Origin: Caulobacter sp. X
Lineage (GTDB): Bacteria; Pseudomonadota; Alphaproteobacteria; Caulobacterales; Caulobacteraceae
Direction of reading: 5' to 3'
Length of the DNA stretch: 64,000 nucleotides
NCBI RefSeq assembly: GCF_002742635.1
Contig: NZ_PEGF01000002.1
Location: 372,001-436,000, forward strand
This document shows, piece by piece, positions 9,173 to 16,364 of this stretch; position 1 is the first letter of the stretch; every line of letters begins with the position of its first letter. The translations under genes were made by a program, and so were the position numbers. Below the pieces are notes generated by a model. The model saw nothing but the letters and a program-made list of their open reading frames with translations, was not told the DNA's origin and did not search any database.

Positions 9173-9188
9173 GATAATAAAAACTATC
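9173..9188. promoter_or_regulatory. Palindromic operator candidate, site 2 of 2 (GATAATAAAAACTATC)
   Basis: Sixteen-base sequence 48 bases upstream of the TonB receptor start. It matches site 1 (3334-3349) at GATA, one T, and ACTATC, with the same 8-base centre between GATA and TATC. Finding the same outer half-sites in the only two outward promoters of one cluster supports binding by the cluster's TetR protein. Confidence 0.65.
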
Positions 9189-9204
9189 TATTGGCAAGGG
9201 CGCA

Positions 9205-9226
9205 CGCGCTAAGTCGGCCTAGCGCG
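9205..9226. repeat. Inverted repeat CGCGCTA / TAGCGCG
   Basis: Seven-base arms separated by eight bases in the gap between the TonB receptor promoter and the end of the MFS gene (9364). It has no T-run, so it is not a convincing terminator. The rest of 9230-9363 shows no gene or recognisable signal. Confidence 0.4.
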
Positions 9227-9363
9227 CGTAAGTGGGGGTGGTGGGCGAATATTGTGCAGGGCGCGCCCGATGCAGCCTAGGAGCGCTGAACGTCTCCTCA
9301 CGGCTGGAGGCGCAAGGTCCGCTTGTGGCGCGAAGCCTCCGGTCCCACGCGCGGAACACCGCG

Positions 9364-10707
9364 TTAGGCCGGATAGGCCTCGAGCTTGGAGCGATGAAGC
9401 GCGCTGACCAGGCCAGCCGCCAGGGTGAAGGCTGCGCCCATCGCCAGTCCGAGGCGCGGGGCGGTGTCGAGCCCCAGCTGGCTAAACAGCAACGTCATAC
9501 CCACGACCCCCGCTGTCTGACCGGTGAGCCGCGCCATTGACTGCAGTCCGCCCGCCGCGCCGCTGCGCTCGGGCGGCGCGGAGAGGAACATGTTGCGATT
9601 GTTCGTGACCTGGAACAGTCCAAAGCCCAGGCCGCAGAGCATGACGATCGGCAAAATCGCGAACGGCGCCTCGGCCAGCGGCCAGGCGGACGCCGCGAGA
9701 AGGCCGGCGGACAAGAAGGCGCAGCCGGCCGCGCAGAACGCCGCCGTCGTGGAGGGTTTGGCCAAGCGCCCAGCCAGCGTCGCGGAAACGGCGGCCGTCA
9801 GCGGCCACGGTGTGATGTAGAGGCCCGCCTCCAGGGGGCTGAGACCAAGGCCGTGCTGGAGGTGGAACGGAAGCGCGACGAGCGCCGCGCCCTGGCCGAT
9901 GAAGCAGCAGACTGACGCCATCACCGATCGCCGGAACGACGGCGCGCGGAGAAGGTCGAGCGGCAGGAGCGGAGCGGCGTGGGACGCCTCGCGCCGGATC
10001 AGCAGCATCAGGCCCAGACCGGCCCCAACGCTAGCGCCCACGCCGAGGGCGGGCGCCTTCGCGATCCATTCCGCGCCAACGATCAGCAGGCCGAACGCGC
10101 ACATGCTGAGGACCAGGTTCACCCGGTCGAGCCGCCGCGCCGAGCCGGGCGCGCGGGGGAGATTTCTGGCCATGGCGAGCACCAGGGCGCCGACCGGGAG
10201 ATTGACGGCGAAAAGCCATGGCCAGCTCGCCAGCGACAGGATGAGCGCTCCGATCGTCGGTCCGGCCGCCGAGGTGAGGGCGACCACCAAGGCGTTCCAG
10301 CCGATGGCGACGCTCAACCGGTGGGCCGGCACGATGGCGCGCAGGAGGGCGACGCCGAGCGACATCACCGCGGCCGCGCCCAGGCCCTGGCCCAGCCGGG
10401 CCATCACCAACACCGTCAGGTTCGGCGCCGCCGCGCAGAAGCCGGAGGCGACGGTGAACAGCGCCACGCCGCCGATGAAGACCCGGCGGTGGCCAAGGCT
10501 CTCGCCCAGCGCCGCGCAGGGCAGGAGCGCCATGACAAGGCCGGCTTGGTAGGCGGTGACCACCATGACCGCGGAGGCGGCTGAGACGCCCAGGTCGCGC
10601 ACAAGGCTCGGCAGCGCCACGTTCACGATCGAGGCGTCCAGCACCACGAGCATCAGGGCGGTCAGCACCGATGCGATCGCCAGGACGGGACGGCTAGACG
10701 AGATCAT
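9364..10707 (-). CDS. MFS transporter, drug/H+ antiporter-2 (EmrB/QacA)-like
   Basis: 447 residues from ATG 10707, with many hydrophobic segments. The start of helix 1 (VLDASIVNVALPSLVRDLG) is the D1 signature of 14-helix DHA2 exporters, and GESLGHRRVFIGG is motif A between helices 2 and 3. These pumps expel hydrophobic drugs or metabolites using the proton gradient. The start overlaps the cupin stop (ATGA at 10704-10707), so cupin and exporter are co-translated; longer upstream in-frame starts lie inside the cupin gene and are unlikely. A LysR regulator is divergent from the pair. Substrate unknown. Confidence 0.87.
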   Translation of the reverse strand: MISSSRPVLAIASVLTALMLVVLDASIVNVALPSLVRDLGVSAASAVMVVTAYQAGLVMALLPCAALGESLGHRRVFIGGVALFTVASGFCAAAPNLTVLVMARLGQGLGAAAVMSLGVALLRAIVPAHRLSVAIGWNALVVALTSAAGPTIGALILSLASWPWLFAVNLPVGALVLAMARNLPRAPGSARRLDRVNLVLSMCAFGLLIVGAEWIAKAPALGVGASVGAGLGLMLLIRREASHAAPLLPLDLLRAPSFRRSVMASVCCFIGQGAALVALPFHLQHGLGLSPLEAGLYITPWPLTAAVSATLAGRLAKPSTTAAFCAAGCAFLSAGLLAASAWPLAEAPFAILPIVMLCGLGFGLFQVTNNRNMFLSAPPERSGAAGGLQSMARLTGQTAGVVGMTLLFSQLGLDTAPRLGLAMGAAFTLAAGLVSALHRSKLEAYPA

Positions 10708-11249
10708 GGCCGAGCGACCCGAAACACGCCGTCCTGATCGGCGTAGCGCGTGATCCGGCCCTCTTGCTTGTCTTCGACCTGCAGGTCGCGTTCGGTGAAG
10801 CGGAAGAGAAGGGCGGGCCCGCTCCGGCAATGGGTGTCGTGGATATCGCCCGGCAGGTAGGCCATCGCGGTTCCAGGCCGGACCAGGGTGGCGTCGCGCT
10901 TGACCAGGCGCACCTGTCCGTCCGGGTCCGTCGCCCGTCCGTAGCCGCCCATCTCGACGTCGCCGCTCTGGACGCCGTACAGCACCCAGCTGCGCCCATG
11001 GTCGTGCGGTCGACGATAGAGCCCTTCGTCCTCAGTGTGGGCCAGAAGCACGAAGCCATGATCGGGATCGCGATAGAGCTCGCGGCTCGCCGGCCTTTCG
11101 TTGAGCAAGGCGGCCAGCCAATCCTCGGTCGTAGGCGCATGTAGAAGCGCCCGCAGATGCCCCCGGCAGTCGGCGATCAGTTCGCTCGAAAGCGGGCCCC
11201 AGCTAGACCGGACGTCCGCGATGAAGGCTTGAAGCGAATTCCTGTGCAT
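10704..11249 (-). CDS. Cupin-fold protein, cysteine-dioxygenase-like
   Basis: 181 residues. The central part has a cupin metal motif, RRPHDHGRSWVLYGVQSGDVEMGGY (about residues 79-103), and a second conserved part PGDIHDTHCR (133-142). The layout resembles cysteine dioxygenase-like and predicted metal-dependent dioxygenases, but the reaction cannot be named from sequence. It is the first gene of an operon with the MFS exporter (ATGA overlap) and is divergent from the LysR gene. A reasonable inference is oxidation or sensing of a small molecule that the exporter or regulator also handles. The start codon at 11249 is preceded by a GAGAGGAAAG ribosome site. Confidence 0.7.
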   Translation of the reverse strand: MHRNSLQAFIADVRSSWGPLSSELIADCRGHLRALLHAPTTEDWLAALLNERPASRELYRDPDHGFVLLAHTEDEGLYRRPHDHGRSWVLYGVQSGDVEMGGYGRATDPDGQVRLVKRDATLVRPGTAMAYLPGDIHDTHCRSGPALLFRFTERDLQVEDKQEGRITRYADQDGVFRVARP

Positions 11250-11338
11250 TGGCTTTCCTCTCCCGCCGTGATCGGCGTTTGAGGAAGCTAGCGGCGGCTA
11301 GGATGTGGCGGAACGCGCACGGGTCTCACTGAATTATT

Positions 11339-11349
11339 GCGTTTGACGC
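11339..11349. promoter_or_regulatory. Small palindrome GCGT-TTG-ACGC in LysR/cupin divergent promoter
   Basis: Short dyad in the 130-base gap between the divergent LysR and cupin genes, 31 bases upstream of the LysR ATG. LysR regulators usually bind interrupted dyads in such gaps, so this is a weak candidate autoregulatory site. The motif is short and could be chance in GC-rich DNA. Confidence 0.3.
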
Positions 11350-11379
11350 CATGCTTGATGCTGGTGTTACGCTCGTCGA

Positions 11380-12285
11380 ATGCAAACCCCCGACCTCAAC
11401 CTTCTGGTGACGTTGGACGTGCTGCTGGCCGAAGGCAGTGTCACGCGGGCGGCCTCGCGGCTCCGGCTGAGCCCTTCGGCCATGAGCCGCGCCCTGGCGC
11501 GCCTGCGCGAGGTGACCGGAGACCCCTTGCTGGTGAGGGCAGGGCGGTCGCTAGTCCCCACGCCCAGAGCGGTCGAGCTTCGCGACCGTGTCGCCCAACT
11601 GGTTCAGGACGCGCGGGCGGTGCTTCGCCCGGTCGAAGGGTTGAACCTGGGGCGATTGCAGCGCGTCTTCACCCTGCGGGCCAGCGAAGGGTTCGTAGAG
11701 ACCTTCGGTCCGGCTCTGATCTCGCGCGTGGCGGTCGAGGCGCCCGGCGTTCAGCTGCGTTTCGTCCAGAAGCCCGACAAGGACAGCAAGCCGCTGCGCG
11801 ATGGTCTGATCGACCTTGAGACGGGCGTGGTTGAAGGCGACACGGGTCCCGAACTTCGCACCCAGGTCCTATTTCGTGACCGTTACATCGGAGTGGCGCG
11901 CCCGGGGCATGAGTTAATGAAGGGCCCGATGACGCCGAAGCGCTATGCGGCCGCGGCCCATGTGGCGGTCTCGAGAGACGCGCTCGCCAAAGGCCTTATC
12001 GACGATGCGCTGGCGCAGACCGGCGCCAACCGTGAAGTCACCACCGTTGTTGGCGGCTTCGCCACGGCGATCGCGCTCGCGAGATCAACGGGCTTGGTCG
12101 CCACCGTGCCTGAGCGTCATACGGCAGGCCTGAGGGACGGCCTGGTAAGCTTCGAACTGCCCATGCCTGTCGCCGCGTTTTCGGTATCTTTGCTCTGGCA
12201 CCCTCGCATGGACGCCGATCCGGCTCATCGCTGGCTGCGGGCCAGCGTGCGGGACATCTGCGCAAATCCGGCTGACAGTCTATAG
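11380..12285 (+). CDS. LysR-family transcriptional regulator
   Basis: 301 residues, standard for the family. Residues 5-65 form the winged helix-turn-helix (LNLLVTLDVLLAEGSVTRAASRLRLSPSAMSRALARLREVTGDPLLVRAGR), followed by a linker helix and a periplasmic-binding-like effector domain to the end. It is divergent from the cupin-MFS pair with a 130-base shared promoter region, the classic arrangement for a LysR protein controlling the neighbouring operon and itself. The co-inducer cannot be predicted. Confidence 0.92.
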   Translation: MQTPDLNLLVTLDVLLAEGSVTRAASRLRLSPSAMSRALARLREVTGDPLLVRAGRSLVPTPRAVELRDRVAQLVQDARAVLRPVEGLNLGRLQRVFTLRASEGFVETFGPALISRVAVEAPGVQLRFVQKPDKDSKPLRDGLIDLETGVVEGDTGPELRTQVLFRDRYIGVARPGHELMKGPMTPKRYAAAAHVAVSRDALAKGLIDDALAQTGANREVTTVVGGFATAIALARSTGLVATVPERHTAGLRDGLVSFELPMPVAAFSVSLLWHPRMDADPAHRWLRASVRDICANPADSL

Positions 12286-12505
12286 CCACGAGCCCGCTTG
12301 CATCTTCAGCGGTCGGAACAGCGCCTAGTCAGCGCGGGTCCAAGGTCGGCCCTTGGCGTCATCTGCTCGCGCCGGCCTGCGTTTCGACTTCCGCCTTGTC
12401 GATAATCGACCACGCCTTGGCGATCTTGCCGTCTCTCGGGGCGTGGAGAGCGCGCTCGTGGAAGACGATCCGCCTTCCAGCCAGTTTGACGTACTTGAAA
12501 AGTGG

Positions 12506-12579
12506 TGGAGGCCCGGGCCGGAATCGAACCGGCGTGCACGGATTTGCAGTCCGCTGCGTCACCACTCCGCCACCGGGCC
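12506..12579 (-). tRNA. tRNA-Cys (GCA)
   Basis: Read on the minus strand, a 74-base tRNA folds with acceptor stem GGCCCGG/CCGGGCC, a U discriminator and encoded CCA. The anticodon stem-loop GGACTGCAAATCC carries anticodon GCA (Cys), and the T loop is GGTTCGATTCC. The preceding gap (12286-12505) shows no gene. Confidence 0.95.
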
Positions 12580-12770
12580 ATCCGGGTCAACGCAGAGCGT
12601 TGGCGAAGAGGGGCGTTGGCTATCAGACCGGGCTCGGGCGAGCAATGGAAAATCACGCGCGGCCGGCTCGCTCCTGGGTTAGGTGGAGCGGGCCAAGAGT
12701 GAGCGCGTCGCGAGACATCGGCCGTCCAGGCTCGAGCCGGTGACTGCACGCGGTTTCGGAAGCGAGGGGG

Positions 12771-12860
<90 letters not shown>

Positions 12861-12927
12861 ACAGGTGTAATTCCGGGAGCTTTTGGGGCCGCCCGAGGTC
12901 GAGGGCGCGATAACTAGCGGCGTCGCC

Positions 12928-12960
12928 GCCGGGAAGCAAGCCCCTCTTCCCGGCTTTTTT
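12928..12960 (+). terminator. Intrinsic terminator-like hairpin
   Basis: Stem GCCGGGAA/TTCCCGGC with an 11-base loop, followed by six T on the plus strand. No plus-strand gene immediately precedes it, so it may act against plus-strand read-through towards the minus-strand thioesterase gene, whose stop is five bases further on. Confidence 0.5.
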
Positions 12961-12964
12961 CGCC

Positions 12965-13384
12965 TCAGACTTTTGGCCGCAAAATCATCTGGGTGCAGCG
13001 GAAAAGCGCGATGGTCTGGCCGGTGGTCTCGTTCGTGACGACGGCGTCCCAGACCTGGGTGTTGCGGCCGCCGTGGACCAGCTTGGCCTCGACCGCGACG
13101 CCGCCGTCCCGCGCCGTCCCGAGGAAGTTCGACTTCAGCTCGATGGTCGTGAAGCTGGTCCCGCCCTCGGGCAGCGAGGTCATGCAGCCGTAGCCGCAGG
13201 CCGAATCCGCCAGGGCGATGACGCTGGCGGCGTGCAGGAAGCCATTGGGCGCCATGTGCCGCTTGTCGACGTCGAAGCGGCCCCGGACATGGCCGTGCGT
13301 CGCCTCCAGCCACTGCAGGCCCAGAAGGTCGGGCAGGCTGCCGGCCTGGGCGGCGGTCAGGGCGGCGCTGAAGTCCTGGGCCAT
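12965..13384 (-). CDS. PaaI-family (hotdog-fold) thioesterase
   Basis: 139 residues from the ATG at 13384, chosen because a GGAG ribosome site lies seven bases upstream; the longer frame would need a TTG start at 13399. The hotdog-fold PaaI signature is clear: HMAPNGFLHAASVIALADSACGYGCM followed by TTIELKSNFLGTARDGGVAVEAKLVHGGRNTQVWDA. The family hydrolyses acyl- or aryl-CoA thioesters in the cytoplasm. Neighbours give no pathway clue. Specificity is unknown. Confidence 0.85.
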   Translation of the reverse strand: MAQDFSAALTAAQAGSLPDLLGLQWLEATHGHVRGRFDVDKRHMAPNGFLHAASVIALADSACGYGCMTSLPEGGTSFTTIELKSNFLGTARDGGVAVEAKLVHGGRNTQVWDAVVTNETTGQTIALFRCTQMILRPKV

Positions 13385-13462
13385 GGGGGCGCTCCGCAAT
13401 TGGGGTTTCAGACCCTATGCGGCCGCGCGCCGGCGCAAGTCAATTGCTAAAGAAAACGAAGT

Positions 13463-14305
13463 CTAGAGCTTGGTCAGATCGACGGGGGCGAAGCGGGCGC
13501 CCGCGCCAATATCGGGCGGCAGGCGTCCGGCGCGGACGGCGACCCTGAGGGCCGGGCCGGCCACCGTCGATTCCGGCAGCATCGCGTCGGCGGTCGTGCG
13601 CATGGCGATGAAGTTCAGTCGATCGACGGTGTCGTTCAGCTGAATGTTGGACGCCTTCTCCGCGGCCACGGTCGACTCGCAGGGGAGGGCCGCGCAGACG
13701 CCCGGCATGACGCGGGTCTGGGGCGGCAGGCTGAGGATCTTGCGGGCGTCGTCAAAGGTCTTGCCGGCGTCGGCGCCAGGCACGTCGCAACGGCCCGAGC
13801 CCTCGGACGGGGCCAGCAGCACGTCGCCGGTGAAGATGGCGTCGGCGACGCGGTAGGCGACCGCTCCGGGCAGGCGGCTTTCGAGCGCCAGGGCGACGAT
13901 CTTCAGGCCGCCCATCGGCAGGGCCTCGCCGTGCTTGGCCAGCTTGTCGAAGTCCCAGCCCTCGAGGTCGACGCCATCCTCGCCGAGGACGGGAACCAGG
14001 CGCTTAAGGCTTTCGACCACGCGCGCCCCAATGCAGATGGAGGCGCCGGTCTCGTATTTCAGATGGCCGGCGGCCGACAGGTGGCCAGTGTGCAGACCGG
14101 TCTCGAGAATCCAGGTGGGGCCCAGGTCGCGCGCGCGAATGTCGGCGATGATCTTGTCCACGAAGCCGGTGTCTACCGCTTCGGTTTCGGGATCGAAATC
14201 CAGGACGGGATCGACAATGGCGCAGAGGAATGTCGCGGGGTCGATGATGAGATACGTCACCGTCCCGGTCGCGGGATGGTGATAAGCGATGATTTCCGGC
14301 TGCAT
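13463..14305 (-). CDS. Degenerate ETHE1/Blh-like metallo-beta-lactamase-fold protein
   Basis: 280 residues that align by eye with persulfide dioxygenase ETHE1/Blh proteins (opening YLIIDPATFLCAIVDPVLDFDPE; GRxD and MPG motifs in order). The metal-binding residues are mostly gone. The usual THVHADH is TGLHTGH (residues 69-75: first His to Gly70, Asp to Gly74). The His of TPGHTPG is Arg144, and the PGHDY His is Val203. His72, His75, Asp161 and Asp174 remain. The frame is intact with no stops, so this is not a simple pseudogene. It probably cannot bind a normal metal centre and may be structural or regulatory, or have a new activity. Confidence 0.8.
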   Translation of the reverse strand: MQPEIIAYHHPATGTVTYLIIDPATFLCAIVDPVLDFDPETEAVDTGFVDKIIADIRARDLGPTWILETGLHTGHLSAAGHLKYETGASICIGARVVESLKRLVPVLGEDGVDLEGWDFDKLAKHGEALPMGGLKIVALALESRLPGAVAYRVADAIFTGDVLLAPSEGSGRCDVPGADAGKTFDDARKILSLPPQTRVMPGVCAALPCESTVAAEKASNIQLNDTVDRLNFIAMRTTADAMLPESTVAGPALRVAVRAGRLPPDIGAGARFAPVDLTKL

Positions 14306-14377
14306 TCCGTAAGCCCTAGCCCCGAGGCGGACACCTTGACCGCCAAGCCGTTAAACATCAGCGAACGGCAACCCTTG

Positions 14378-14404
14378 AAAAAAAGTATCCGAGAGATCGG
14401 ATAC
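14378..14404 (-). terminator. Intrinsic terminator for the gene at 14460-15137
   Basis: On the minus strand, stem GTATCCG/CGGATAC with a six-base loop followed by seven T, 56 bases past the stop of the secreted protein gene. A second small dyad (GACCCA-AAT-TGGGTC) lies at 14445-14459, directly after that stop. Confidence 0.85.
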
Positions 14405-14459
14405 GCTTTCAAGGACGGCTAAATACTGGCCTTGGAGTTTCGGCGACCCAAATTGGGTC

Positions 14460-15137
14460 TTAGCGCGACGTTGCGTCGCAGGGGTGAGCGCCGTCGCGCA
14501 TGCCCGCGACCCAGAGGGGTTCGACATAGCGACCGCCGGTCCGGAAGCCGGGCGCGCAGCCGTCCGGCGTGTCGTCCGTCCTGCCCGGACCGCCGGTCAT
14601 GACCGACAGGGCGACCGACTGCTGCGAACCGCCGCGAAGGCGACCATAGCCGTAGCCATAGGGACCGCCGTAATAGGGGCCGCCAGCGTACGGATCGGCG
14701 TAGAAGCCGCCGTGCTTGCCGAAATCCGTCTTGGAGACCGCGACGCCCACCGTGGTGTTCTCGCCGACGGGGAACAGGGCCGAGGCGTAGGCGCTGCGGT
14801 AGCCGCCGGTGCCGACCGAGACGCCCATCGAGCCGTGGACCTTGGGCTTGCCGTCCTCGTCCCGGTCCGCGGGCAGCAGGCCGCGCGGGCCGTCTTCGGA
14901 ACGTGGCGCGGGGGTCTCGGCCAGGAAAGCGGCGATCTGCTCCTGGGTCGTCAGCGGCCTGGAGGCCGCCGGTGTGATCGGCGCGGCCTGGGCGGCGGCC
15001 TTCAGCGCTTCGGGCGTCGGCTTGGCCTGGGCGGTGGCGATCACCTCGTCATCCGGGATCGGCGTGGCGCCGGACGCGGCGAACGCAGGCGCGGCAGCGG
15101 CGAGGCTGGCGGCGAGGGTCGCGATAAAACGTCGCAT
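14460..15137 (-). CDS. Secreted Gly/Tyr-rich hypothetical protein
   Basis: 225 residues from the ATG at 15137, which has a CGGAG ribosome site eight bases upstream; the longer GTG start at 15158 would add seven residues. A signal peptide (RRFIATLAASLAAAAPAFAASG) is clear, so the product is exported. The rest has an Ala/Pro-rich low-complexity part (about 25-75), a central segment GSMGVSVGTGGYRSAYASALFPVGENTTVGVAVSKTDFG that looks like beta strands, and a Gly/Tyr/Pro-rich stretch. Three late Cys-containing positions could allow a disulfide. I do not recognise a family. It has its own terminator downstream. Confidence 0.75.
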   Translation of the reverse strand: MRRFIATLAASLAAAAPAFAASGATPIPDDEVIATAQAKPTPEALKAAAQAAPITPAASRPLTTQEQIAAFLAETPAPRSEDGPRGLLPADRDEDGKPKVHGSMGVSVGTGGYRSAYASALFPVGENTTVGVAVSKTDFGKHGGFYADPYAGGPYYGGPYGYGYGRLRGGSQQSVALSVMTGGPGRTDDTPDGCAPGFRTGGRYVEPLWVAGMRDGAHPCDATSR

Positions 15138-15248
15138 GGCGAAGCTCCGGAATGACACGCTACGACACTAGAGCGCCAAGCCAGCGTAATTAGGGCGCTT
15201 TTATTGCGTCGGCGCAAGCTCGGCCTGGGGCGCTCCGCCAAGGGCCAA

Positions 15249-16271
15249 TCAGAGGGCTTCCAAGCTGCCTTGAAGCGTCGCCATGTCGGCGGGAAGCGGC
15301 GTTTCGAAGCGGAGGGTCTCACCGGTGATCGGATGGACGAACCCCAGCACCGCCGCATGCAGCGCCTGACGCTTGAGCCCGGCCGCCTGGATCGCCTCGC
15401 GGACGACCGCGGCCGGTTGGCCCGCGCCATAGACGGGGTCGCCCAGGCACGGGCTGCCCTTGCTGGCCATGTGGACACGGATCTGGTGCGTACGGCCGGT
15501 CTCGAGGCGGCAGGCGACGCGGGCGGCCAGCGGCCTGTCCTGCGGACCGAACGCGGCCTCGACCTTGTAATGGGTGATCGCCTCGCGTCCGCCGGACCGC
15601 AGCACCGCCATCTTCTTGCGATCGCCGGGCGAGCGGCCCAGCTGGGTGGTGATCGTTCCGGAAGGGGGCGAGGGCGCGCCGCGGGTCAGGGCGATGTAGA
15701 GCCGGTCGATGTCGTGGGTGGCGAATAGGGCCGACAGTCCCTTGTGCGCGGCGTCGCTCTTGGCGGCGACCATCACGCCCGAGGTGTCCTTGTCGAGGCG
15801 ATGGACGATGCCCGGACGGGCGACGCCGCCAACGCCGGACAGGCTGTCGCCGCAGTGGTGCAGCAGGGCGTTGACCAGGGTGCCAGTCAGGCTGCCGGGC
15901 GCGGGATGGACGGCCATGCCGGCGGCCTTGTCGACCACGATCAGATGCGCGTCTTCATAAAGCACGGCCAGCGGGATGGCCTCGGGCTCCGGATCCGCCG
16001 GGATCGGCGGCGGGACAAGCAGGACATAGGTCCCCGCCTTGGCCTTGCGCGAGGCGTCGCCGACCAGCTGACCGTCCAGCGACAGGCGGCCCTCGGCGAT
16101 CAGCGCCTGCAGCCGTGCGCGCGACAAGTCGGGAAGCAGCAGGGCGAGCGCCTTGTCCAGCCTTTGGCCGGCAAGCTCCGGCGTCAGGACAGCCGTCAGC
16201 CTTTCGCCATCAGCCCCGGATTCCGCGTCGTCGAGGATGTCATCGTCCAACCTGTCTTCCGCGTGGGTCAC
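15249..16271 (-). CDS. rluD: RluA/RluD-family 23S rRNA pseudouridine synthase
   Basis: 340 residues with a GTG start. After a short acidic tail comes an S4 RNA-binding domain (about 30-95; GQRLDKALALLLPDLSRARLQALIAEGRLSLDGQ). The RluA-type catalytic domain follows, with the signature GIVHRLDKDTSGVMVAAKSD holding the catalytic Asp, and later RLETGRTHQIRVHM. These features match RluD/RluC enzymes that convert uridines in 23S rRNA, RluD at positions in helix 69; the S4 domain fits RluD. It is divergent from the TonB receptor at 16365. Confidence 0.9.
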   Translation of the reverse strand: MTHAEDRLDDDILDDAESGADGERLTAVLTPELAGQRLDKALALLLPDLSRARLQALIAEGRLSLDGQLVGDASRKAKAGTYVLLVPPPIPADPEPEAIPLAVLYEDAHLIVVDKAAGMAVHPAPGSLTGTLVNALLHHCGDSLSGVGGVARPGIVHRLDKDTSGVMVAAKSDAAHKGLSALFATHDIDRLYIALTRGAPSPPSGTITTQLGRSPGDRKKMAVLRSGGREAITHYKVEAAFGPQDRPLAARVACRLETGRTHQIRVHMASKGSPCLGDPVYGAGQPAAVVREAIQAAGLKRQALHAAVLGFVHPITGETLRFETPLPADMATLQGSLEAL

Positions 16272-16364
16272 CGGGGTTTCATCGCTCCTTCACATGTCCG
16301 TCGCACCGACGACACGTGTCATGCCTACGGGCCAACTAGAATTTCGTATTCAGGGGGATAGTCG

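Noticed and set aside
13463-14305. Calling the ETHE1-like gene a pseudogene
   Set aside because: The frame has no stop or frameshift and the protein keeps the family layout; ligand changes are substitutions, so a functional but altered protein is more likely.
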